Below, piece after piece: positions 20,805-29,300 of a stretch of DNA of 64,000 bases. The DNA lies in NCBI GenBank assembly GCA_963731285.1, contig CAVSUR010000011.1, positions 496,001 through 560,000 of the forward strand, given 5' to 3'. Position 1 is the stretch's first letter, and the number at the start of each line of letters is the position of its first letter. The stretch comes from CAVSUR01 sp963731285 (GTDB lineage: Bacteria > Actinomycetota > Actinomycetes > Streptosporangiales > Streptosporangiaceae). A program made the translations under genes and the position numbers. The notes below the pieces were generated by a model. That model did not search any database. It saw only the letters and a list, made by a program, of their open reading frames with translations, and was not told the DNA's origin.

Positions 20805-20846
20805 GGCAGTCCGGGCGGGCAGCTCAGCGGCCGCCTGGCCGGCCGG

Positions 20847-23357
20847 TTAGCCGGCCAGCTCGGCGTGCGCGGCGCCGAGATCGGCGGCGGCGATCGTGGT
20901 CAGGTCCTCGGTGCTGGCCGCCTCGCCCAGTCGCGCCACCCGCAGATCGCGCGAGGCGCAGGCCCGCTCGAACAGGGACCGGGCGAAGCGGCCGTTGCCG
21001 AGCTCGTCGATCCGGCCCAGCGCGCACGCGTCGGCGAAGATCCGCCCGAGCACCGGGATCGCATCCTCGGCGAAACTGTCTCCCGCCTGCGCGGCGATGG
21101 CCGCGGCGATGTGCGTCAGCTGCTCCGCCGAGTAGCTGGGGAAGCCGATCCGCACGCTGAACCGGGACGCCATGCCCGGGTTGCTGCGCAGGAATCTGTC
21201 CATGTCGGCGGTGTAGCCGGCCAGCACGATCACCAGCCGGTCCCGGTCATCCTCGGCCCGCTTGAGCAGCGTGGCGACCGCCTCGGCGCCGAACGCGTCG
21301 CCGCCGGTATACCCCTCGTTGTACAGCGCGTAGGCCTCGTCGACGAACAGCACCCCGCCGAGCGCGGAGTCGACCAGCTTGTTGGTCTTGATGGCGGTGG
21401 AGCCCAGGTGCTCGCCGACCAGGTCGGCGCGGTGCGCTTCCACCACGCTGGGCCGGATCAGCAGCCCCTGAGCGGCGAAGATGCGGCCGAGGATGCGCGC
21501 GACCGTCGTCTTGCCGGTGCCGGGCGGCCCGGTGAAGACAAAGTGCCGTGCGGGCGGCTGGCTGGCCAGGCCCTGCCGGTCGCGCAGCCGGGCCACCCGC
21601 AGCTGGGCGGCGATCTCGCGCACCTGCCGCTTGACCGGCTCCAGCCCGACCAGCGCGTCCAGCTCGGCGAGCGCGCTCTCCAGCGTGGGGGTCGCCCCGT
21701 AGCCGCGGAACCGGCTGGTCAGGCCGGCGAAGGCCTGCTCCAGGTCCGCGCTGCGCAGCGTGACCAGTTCGGCCGAGGTGGGCTCGTCGGGCAGGGACAT
21801 CACCCGCACGTCCCTGGCCTGCCCCGCCCTGTCCAGCAGGCTGCGCACGAAACGGCCGTTGCCCAGGTCGTCGGCGATGCGGCGGCGGCCGACGTCCTCG
21901 AACATCCGCCACAGCGCGGGCCGTGCATCCGGGTCGAGCACCTCGCCGCGCCGCTCCAGGGCCAGGTCGGCCAGCGCCAGCAGCTCGGCCGGCGTGTAGC
22001 CGGGGAACTTGATCCGGTTGGCGAAGCGCGAGGCCAGGCCGGGGTTGGTGGCCAGAAACGCCTCCATCTGGCGCTCGTATCCGGCCAGGATGATCACCAG
22101 CTCCTGGCGGTCGTCCTCAGCCCGCTTCAGCAGCGTCTGGACGGCCTCGTTGCCGAACCGGTCGCCCTGCCCGTCGCCCTCGTTGATCAGGCTGTACGCC
22201 TCGTCGATGAACAGCACCCCGCCCAGCGCCGAGTCGACCAGCTCGTTGGTCTTGATGGCGGTCGCGCCGAGGTACTCGCCGACCAGGTCGGCACGGTGGG
22301 CCTCGCGCACCACCGGCGTATCCAGCAGCCCGAACGCGTAGAAGATCTTGGCCAGGATGCGGGCCACCGCGGTCTTCCCCGTGCCGGGCGGCCCGAGGAA
22401 CACAAAGTGCTGCATCGGCTTTTCCGAGCCGTGCCCGGCAAGCGCGCGGCGGCGCGCGGCCTCGATGGACGCCGCGATCGAGCGCACCTGCTCCTTCACC
22501 GCGGTCAGGCCGATCATGGAGTCCAGCTCGGCCATAGCCTCGTCGACCGTGATCTCCGGCCAGTCGGCGGCCTGCCGGTCGCGGCCCGCGTCCTGCGCCG
22601 CCCGGGCCCGGGCGGGATCGCCGGGCTGGGCGGCCCGCACTGCCTCAGCGGCCACCGCCAGCCGGCCGTCCTGCGGCCGTCCGGCGGACTGCCTGCGATC
22701 CGGCGGCCCGGACGGCCTGCCGCCGCGCTGCGCCGGCTGCGCGGGCCGACCGCCCGACGGCCGTGGCGGCGGTGACCAGCCGCGCGGGTCCGGTGTCCCG
22801 GAGCGGGCCTGCTGCGGGCCGTAGGCCCGGGATTCCTGCAGCGATTTGGCGAACCGCCAGCCCACCGCGACGAACGCGATGATCCACGCGAACGTCGGCC
22901 CGATGAACGGCTGGCTGCGCCAGACACGGAACACGATGATGCCGATCGGCAGCGCCCAGCCCAGCGCCCACGCCACCGTGCGGCACGGGATGAGGAAGCG
23001 GCCGAGCGTGCCTAGGTGCGCCACCGCGACCACGGCCACCGGCAAGACCAGCAGCGTATACCGCGGGACATCAGGCCCGTGCGCGAGCGCCGACGTCACC
23101 GCGACGCCCCACAGGGCAACGGACAGCGACGCGGTCACGGTACGGCGGCCGGTTGCGACTGCGTACGGCGCGTAGATCAGCGCGGCCAGCGCGATCAGTC
23201 CCGCCAGCGGTGCCGCCAGGATGGCCAGCGCGGCCACCAGGATAATCTTGAGCGGCAGCGGGGCTGCGCCAAAGGTGCTGCGAGCGCGGTCGATCACGTC
23301 ACGCGCGCTGCGCCGGCCCGGCGGCGACGCAGGCGCAGGCGTATCCGGTTGCCGCAT
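20847..23357 (-). CDS. Membrane-anchored double AAA+ ATPase (CbxX/CfqX, EccA-like)
   Basis: The product has 836 residues. The first ~165 hold four or five hydrophobic helices (e.g. IILVAALAILAAPLAGLIAL, FAWIIAFVAVGW), followed by a Pro/Arg/Gln-rich linker to about 265. Two CbxX-type AAA+ domains follow, each with Walker A GPPGTGKT, a Walker B (VLFIDEAYSLINEG and VLFVDEAYALYNEG) and EAHRADLVGE. Such ATPases include RuBisCO activase CbbX, SpoVK and type VII EccA; membrane anchoring suggests remodelling of envelope complexes. AAAGGAG precedes ATG 23357. No ESX genes are nearby, so function is open. Confidence 0.82.
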   Translation of the reverse strand: MRQPDTPAPASPPGRRSARDVIDRARSTFGAAPLPLKIILVAALAILAAPLAGLIALAALIYAPYAVATGRRTVTASLSVALWGVAVTSALAHGPDVPRYTLLVLPVAVVAVAHLGTLGRFLIPCRTVAWALGWALPIGIIVFRVWRSQPFIGPTFAWIIAFVAVGWRFAKSLQESRAYGPQQARSGTPDPRGWSPPPRPSGGRPAQPAQRGGRPSGPPDRRQSAGRPQDGRLAVAAEAVRAAQPGDPARARAAQDAGRDRQAADWPEITVDEAMAELDSMIGLTAVKEQVRSIAASIEAARRRALAGHGSEKPMQHFVFLGPPGTGKTAVARILAKIFYAFGLLDTPVVREAHRADLVGEYLGATAIKTNELVDSALGGVLFIDEAYSLINEGDGQGDRFGNEAVQTLLKRAEDDRQELVIILAGYERQMEAFLATNPGLASRFANRIKFPGYTPAELLALADLALERRGEVLDPDARPALWRMFEDVGRRRIADDLGNGRFVRSLLDRAGQARDVRVMSLPDEPTSAELVTLRSADLEQAFAGLTSRFRGYGATPTLESALAELDALVGLEPVKRQVREIAAQLRVARLRDRQGLASQPPARHFVFTGPPGTGKTTVARILGRIFAAQGLLIRPSVVEAHRADLVGEHLGSTAIKTNKLVDSALGGVLFVDEAYALYNEGYTGGDAFGAEAVATLLKRAEDDRDRLVIVLAGYTADMDRFLRSNPGMASRFSVRIGFPSYSAEQLTHIAAAIAAQAGDSFAEDAIPVLGRIFADACALGRIDELGNGRFARSLFERACASRDLRVARLGEAASTEDLTTIAAADLGAAHAELAG

Positions 23358-23562
23358 CTCGCTCCTTTATGCCGGTACCTGTATAGCGCATTACTGACCG
23401 CATCCGGCAGTACGCATACAGGCATCAGCCCAAATTTCGCTTGCCTGCCGGGCGCCCTTCCGCCGCCCATTTCCTCCCCGACCATGGCGGCGAGTGCTTC
23501 ATGCCAGGATAAAGGCCAGCCGCCGCCTTGCCGAGACCCGCGGCGCTGCTGCCGGAGGGCCG

Positions 23563-24807
23563 ATGGACCGGATCGACGCGGAGCTGCTCATCCCGGGACG
23601 AGGCGAGCCGGTGCGCGACGGCACGGTGATCATGGACGGCGCGGCGATCAGCTACGCCGGCCCGGCCGGCCGGGCGCCGGACTCCCCAGGGGCGCGCTGC
23701 CACCGGGCGGCCGCGGTCATGCCCGGCATGTGGGACTGCCACGGCCACTTTCTCGGTACCCGGCAGCTGGACCTGAGCCGTCTGCCGCTCGAGGCACTGC
23801 CGCTGCGGGCCGCGCGGTCGGTCGCGGACCTGGCCGCCGCGCTGAGCGCCGGGATCACTTCCGTGCGCGAGGTCGGGGGCCTGGGCATCTACCTGGCCCG
23901 TGCGGTCGCCGAGGGCATCATCGACGGGCCGGCCATCTACGCTGCCGGGTCGATCCTGTCGGTCACCGGCGGTCATGGCGACCTGCACGCCTACCCGCTG
24001 TCCTGGGTCGAGGACTTCGCCCGGCAGGGCGAGATGCTCCGGCTCGCCGACGGCACAGCCGAGTGCATGCGCGCGGTGCGCGAGCAGCTGCGCAGCAACG
24101 CCAGGGTGATCAAGGTATGCGCCTCCGGCGGCGTGCTGTCGGAGGTGGATGACCCGGTCCACCAGCAGTTCTCCGACGCCGAGCTCCGGGTGATCGTCGA
24201 GGTCGCCGGCCTGGCAGACCGGGTGGTCGCCGCCCACTGCCACGGCAAGCCGGGCATCATGGCCGCACTGCAGGCAGGCGCCCGCACGATTGAGCACGGC
24301 AGCTACCTGGACTCCGAGTGCTGCGCCGCCATGCGCGAGACCGGCGCGATACTGGTCCCGACCCGCAGCATCGTGGCCGACATCCTCGCCCACCTCGACA
24401 AGGTACCCGGGTACGCGGCGGCCAAGCTGACCGCGCTGGCCGACGCGCACGCCGGGGCGGTCACGCTGGCCATCGAGCGCGGCGTCACGATCGCGATGGG
24501 CACCGACATCGGGCTGACCGGCATGGACCTGCCGAACTCGTGGGGCCACAACGGCTCGGAGCTGGTCCACCTGGTTGCGCTCGGCATGACCCCGCTGCAG
24601 GCCATCGAGGCCGCCACCGCGACCGCCCCGCTGACCCTCGGGCCGCAGGCGCCGCGCAGCGGGCGGCTGGAGGCGGGATTCGACGCTGATGTGATCACCC
24701 TCGACGGCGATCCGCTCGCCGACATCGGCCTGCTGGCCGATCCCGCCCGCATCACTGGCGTCTGGACCGCCGGGCGCCGCGTCCGCGGCCAGGCCGCGGC
24801 ACGCTAG
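23563..24807 (+). CDS. Amidohydrolase (imidazolonepropionase/prolidase-like)
   Basis: This is a metal-dependent hydrolase of the amidohydrolase superfamily, about 414 residues. The N-terminal small beta domain is followed by MPGMWDCHGHF (first His pair), VIKVCASGGVLSEVDD (the lysine usually carboxylated), VAAHCHGKPGI, TIEHGSYLD and AMGTDIGLTG (the later His and Asp ligands). I start at ATG 23563 (MDRIDAELLIPG) after GGAGGGCCG rather than at the earlier in-frame ATG 23494. Its nearest relatives are aryldialkylphosphatase/Xaa-Pro dipeptidase-type enzymes; the substrate is unknown. Confidence 0.82.
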   Translation: MDRIDAELLIPGRGEPVRDGTVIMDGAAISYAGPAGRAPDSPGARCHRAAAVMPGMWDCHGHFLGTRQLDLSRLPLEALPLRAARSVADLAAALSAGITSVREVGGLGIYLARAVAEGIIDGPAIYAAGSILSVTGGHGDLHAYPLSWVEDFARQGEMLRLADGTAECMRAVREQLRSNARVIKVCASGGVLSEVDDPVHQQFSDAELRVIVEVAGLADRVVAAHCHGKPGIMAALQAGARTIEHGSYLDSECCAAMRETGAILVPTRSIVADILAHLDKVPGYAAAKLTALADAHAGAVTLAIERGVTIAMGTDIGLTGMDLPNSWGHNGSELVHLVALGMTPLQAIEAATATAPLTLGPQAPRSGRLEAGFDADVITLDGDPLADIGLLADPARITGVWTAGRRVRGQAAAR

Positions 24808-24881
24808 CCCCAGCCAGCCGGCTCCCGGGGGCTGGGCGTGCTGCGCCGCGCCTGAGCCGATGCCGCAGCCGGCGGCGGCGG

Positions 24882-25445
24882 TCAGTTCTTCGCCTGGCCG
24901 CCCGCGACGGCCGGCTGATAGCGCAGCAGCGTGACCCCCGCGCGGAACGCCGTGGCGCCGATCAGCCGCATCCGGACCGGCGGATCGCCGCCGTCGAAGG
25001 CGCGCACGCCGTCGCCCCACACCACCGGGTAGACCCAGAACCGGATCTCATCGACCAGGCCCGCGGCGGCCAGCCCGGCGGCCAGCTCGCCGCACCCGTA
25101 GGACAGCAGGTCTCCCGCCAGCCGCTGCTTGAGCTTGCGGACCTCCGCCGCGACGTCATCACCCGCGAGCAGCGTCGCGTTCCACCGCAGCGGCCCGCTG
25201 AGCGTCCGGGAGGCGACGTACTTGGGCAGGCCGTTCATCAGCTCGGGAAAACCCGGCGGCCCGGTGATGCCCGGCCAGGCCGCGGCAAAGTGCTCGTATG
25301 TCCGGCGTCCCAGCAGCAGCGCGTCAGCCGCCCTGAGCTGGTCAAGCCCGCGGGCGTCGGTCTCAGCGTCGGGGGCATACCAGCCTTCGACCTGATCCAG
25401 CACGGCGTCGACGGTCAGCTGCGCCGACACGATCAGCCGTCCCAC
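24882..25445 (-). CDS. RibD C-terminal/dihydrofolate-reductase-like protein
   Basis: The product is about 187 residues in the NADPH-binding DHFR/RibD-like fold: LIVSAQLTVD at the start, DALLLGRRTYEHFAAAWPG, then LLSYGCGELAAGL near residue 120, the nucleotide-binding loop, and VYPVVWGDGVRAF. Such proteins are common standalone reductases of unknown substrate (YyaP/YwjB type). GTG 25445 overlaps the end of the upstream hydrolase gene by 13 bp, indicating coupling. Earlier in-frame codons lie within that gene and do not look conserved. Confidence 0.78.
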   Translation of the reverse strand: MGRLIVSAQLTVDAVLDQVEGWYAPDAETDARGLDQLRAADALLLGRRTYEHFAAAWPGITGPPGFPELMNGLPKYVASRTLSGPLRWNATLLAGDDVAAEVRKLKQRLAGDLLSYGCGELAAGLAAAGLVDEIRFWVYPVVWGDGVRAFDGGDPPVRMRLIGATAFRAGVTLLRYQPAVAGGQAKN

Positions 25446-26212
25446 GGCGACTGTCCCCTGCCGCGGCGGATCGGCGCGAAGGTGGCGACCGGGTCGGTGC
25501 TGAGGAACTGGCCGATCATCAGGTTGCACAGGTCCGGTTTCTCCACGAGCAGGCCGTGCGATGTGCCCGGGACGATCGCGAGCTCGCCGTCAGGCAGGTT
25601 GCGGTACATCTCAAGTGCGTGCTCGAGCCGGACCTCGTCGTCGTCGCCGACCATCACCAGCGCCCGGCTCGCGATCTGGCGCAGATCCTCGGCCGTAAAC
25701 GCCGGCAGACGGGCATGCATGACGGCCAGCTTCGCCACCACGGCCTGGTAATGCTCCGAGCCGTCCGGGGACAGCTCGGCATAGCTGCGGCGCAGGAAGT
25801 CGGGCGGCTCCCCGTCCAGGACGCCGTCCAGCCAGCCGTCGTGGTGGAAGATCCCGGCGACGAGCACGAGCCTGCGGACCAGGTCCGGGCGGCGCAGCGC
25901 CACAGTGAGCGCCACGACGGCGCCGTCGCTGCAGCCCAGCAGGTGCACCGGGCCGGCGGCGACGCTCTCGATGAACGCGATCGTGTCCTCGGCCATGGCC
26001 TCGTAGCTGAGCGGGCCATCGGCGTCCGGAGTGCGACCGTGCCCGCGCTGCTCCGGGGTGTAGACGTGAAACTGGCCCGCTAGGGCATCGACCTGCGGCG
26101 CCAGCGCCCGCGAGTCTACGCCCGCCCCGCCGGGATGCAGCAGGACCAGCGGATCTCCGTGCCCGCGCTGGTCATACCACAGTCCGGCCGTTCCGGCGAT
26201 CGATCCGCTCAT
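25433..26212 (-). CDS. Alpha/beta hydrolase
   Basis: A 259-residue alpha/beta hydrolase fold protein. LVLLHPGGAGVDSRA forms the oxyanion region, the nucleophile elbow is LLGCSDGAV (G-x-S-x-G), the acid is probably the Asp in MVGDDDE and the catalytic His is in PGTSHGL. ATG 26212 is supported by AAGGAGG 6 nt upstream. It precedes and overlaps the DHFR-like gene, so the two form a small operon downstream of the nrdJ terminator. The substrate is unknown. Confidence 0.85.
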   Translation of the reverse strand: MSGSIAGTAGLWYDQRGHGDPLVLLHPGGAGVDSRALAPQVDALAGQFHVYTPEQRGHGRTPDADGPLSYEAMAEDTIAFIESVAAGPVHLLGCSDGAVVALTVALRRPDLVRRLVLVAGIFHHDGWLDGVLDGEPPDFLRRSYAELSPDGSEHYQAVVAKLAVMHARLPAFTAEDLRQIASRALVMVGDDDEVRLEHALEMYRNLPDGELAIVPGTSHGLLVEKPDLCNLMIGQFLSTDPVATFAPIRRGRGQSPWDG

Positions 26213-26253
26213 GCTCGGCCTCCTTACTGAGATGCGCGAGGCTACGGCACAGC

Positions 26254-26286
26254 GGGCCCGGGACGAAAGGATTCCGTCCCGGGCCC
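26254..26286 (-). terminator. nrdJ terminator hairpin
   Basis: A perfect 12-bp stem (GGGCCCGGGACG at 26254-26265 with 26275-26286) and a 9-nt loop lie 28 nt beyond the nrdJ stop, separating it from the hydrolase gene. Confidence 0.85.
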
Positions 26287-26313
26287 GGCGGGCTCCTAGC
26301 GCAAGATCAGCCC

Positions 26314-29300
26314 TCAGCTGCAGCCGCTGGTCGAGCCGCAGCCCTCGCAGACGTAGCAGCTGCCGGCCGGGCGCATCTTGGTGCCGCAGGTGAGGCACAG
26401 CGGCGCGTCCGCGCTGCGGCGCTGATGCGACTCGGTCATGTCCTGATGACCGGACGGCCGGTTCAGTGCCTCAGCGGACTCGGCCCCGGCGGCCGCCGGG
26501 GGTGGCTTCTCGACCGGGACTGACTGGGCCATCTCCTCGGTGTCGATCTCGTCGGCCGCCACGGCGGGGTCGCCGCCGTCCAGCTGCGCCGACCGCTCCG
26601 CCGCTGACAGGGCCCCGAGCTCGGCCCGCTGGTCGTAGGGCAGGTGATCGAGCGCCAGCCGGCGGAAGATGTAGTCCATCACCGAGCTGGCCATCCTGAT
26701 GTCCGGGTCGTCGGTGATGCCGGCTGGCTCGAACCGCATATTGGTGAACTTGCCCACGTAGGATTCCAGCGGGATGCCGTACTGCAGTCCCACCGAGATC
26801 GCCATCGAGAACGCGTCCATCACCCCGGCCAGGGTCGAGCCCTGCTTGCCGAGCTTGAGGAACACCTCCCCGACCCCGTCGTCGGGATAGCGGGACGCGG
26901 TCATGTAGCCCTCCGCGCCTGCCACCGAGAACCGGGTCACCATGGCCGACCGCTGCTTGGGCAGCCGCCGACGGACCGGCCTGACCTCGTGCGGCGTGGC
27001 CGGCTGGGCGGCATCCGCCTCGGCTGGCCTGGCCTTGGCCACCGACAGCGGCTGGCCGACCTTGCAGTTGTCCCGGTAGATCGCCAGGGCCTTCAGGCCG
27101 AGTTTCCAGCCCTCGAAGTAGATCTTCTCGATGTCCTCGACGGTCGCGGACTCGGGCAGGTTCACGGTCTTGGAGATCGCGCCGGCTAGGAAGGGCTGGA
27201 CCGCGGCCATCATCCGGACGTGGCCCATCGGGCTGATCGCCCGTTCCCCCATCGCGCAGTCGAACACCTCGTAGTGCTCGGCCCGCAGCCCCGGCGCGTC
27301 GATGACGTGGCCGTGCTCGGCGATGTACTCGATAATCGCCTCGGACTGCTCGGGCTGGTAGCCAAGGTTCTTCAGCGCGCGCGGCACGGTCTGGTTGACG
27401 ATCTGCATGGATCCGCCGCCGACCAGCTTCTTGAACTTGACCAGCGCCAGGTCCGGCTCGACCCCGGTGGTATCGCAATCCATCATGAGGCCTATGGTGC
27501 CAGTGGGCGCCAATAGGCTACTTTGTGCGTTTCTATACCCATTTGTCTCGCCCAGGGCCAGGCAGTCGCGCCATGCCTGATTAGCCGCGGCCAGGATCTG
27601 CTCGTCCATGCCGCCGCAGGCGCGGATCTCGTGGCAGGCCGCCGCGTGCTTGGCCATGACCCGCTTGTGCGCCGTCTCGTTGCGCGCGTACCCGTCGTAC
27701 GGCCCGACGACGGCGGCCAGCTCGGCGCTGCGGCGGTAGGCAGTGCCAGTCATCACCGAGGTGATCGCGGCGGCGATCGCCCGGCCGCCCGCCGAGTCGT
27801 ACGCGTGCCCGGTGGCCATCAGCAGCGCGCCGAGGTTCGCGTAGCCGATGCCGAGCTGCCGGTACGCCCGGGTCGTGGCGGTGATCTTCTCGGTCGGGAA
27901 GTCGGCGAAGCAGATCGAGATGTCCATCGCCGTGATGACCAGCTCGGTGACGTCGACGAACCGCTGCACGTCGAACGTGTCGTCGGCGCGCAGGAATTTG
28001 AGCAAGTTAATACTCGCCAGATTGCACGAGGAATTGTCCAGGTGGACATACTCCGAGCAGTTCGCCACCACGATCCCGCTGACGACGTAGGAGTGGTTGC
28101 GCGGCTCGGTCAGGTTGTAGGTCGTCTCGAAGCCGCAGGACTCGCGGGAGACCATGCGCACGGTCTCGTCCTTGTCGTACGCCGCAGTAGACGCGACGAT
28201 GGCGAGTAGCCTGCGGGTCTTGGAGGTCAGGCGGAAGCCGATCCTGGCGCCGAACTCCCGCAGCGACCTCCCCGTTATGCGCAGGTCGAAGCCCGGCCCG
28301 TCGGAGCCGTAGCTGGCCGTCGAGCCGTCCTTGCCGGTGCAGCTGAAATTTTGCGCCTTGGTGCCGGTCTGATACATCCGGCTGGCGATGCCGAGCGAGC
28401 CGAGCAGCTCCTGCACGCCGAGCAGAAGCTCCTCGGAGTGGCTGCCCAGACCGACGTAATGGGTTCCGTTCGACTGACTGACAACACAGCCGTCGGCATC
28501 GAACAGTCCCTGTAGAAAACCGGTCAGCGCCTCTTCTGGTGCCTCGAAAATCGCGTCTGGCACGTGCTTGGCCTGGGTGCGGTCCGACGAGACGCCGAGC
28601 GCGCGGGCGAAGGCAGTGAAGGCGTCTCTGGTGACCCGCAGCTGCCGGGTTCCGCTGGCCTGGATGCTCGGCTTGGCGTCGAAGCCGGTGATCCTGGCCA
28701 GCAGCCTCTGGTGGTGGGGCAGGATCTCGGCCCGATCCTCGTCGCTGCCGTAGACCGTGGCCGCGTTCTGGTCGGTCACGCAGCCGTCGCCGACTAGCCA
28801 GCCGAGGTAGTGCGCGAAGTTCTCGTCCCACTTGACCGGCAGCTCGATCGGCTCGCGCGAGCGCACAGACCGGGCCGCGGCCAGGGCTGCCTCGGGGATT
28901 CGCGGGTCAGCCGCGGCACGCGGGGCGTACTGGAGCGAGCGCACGACCTGGTCGTCAGCGGTCATCTCCCCGGCATGGACCCATCCCCGGCTGGCGGTCC
29001 ACAGCCGGTGGCCTGGCGTGCAGCGCAGCCGCGAGCCGTCCGTGAACCGCAGCTCGACGACCTCGTTGGTACCGGTCACCAGATACCGGGTGGGACGGGT
29101 AGCCACGACCCGCGCCACGGGACTGTCCGCAGCGGTGAGGTCATTGGTGTAGACGGCGAAGCTTTCCCCCGCCGCCGCCCGCGCGACCAGGTCGCCGATC
29201 CGGATCAGCCCCTGGTCGGTGACCACCCGCTGATCGGCCGGGAAGCAGGGGTTGCTCGCCGTGATCCGGCCTGATTCCGGGCAGGTGTGCCAGTCGTTGA

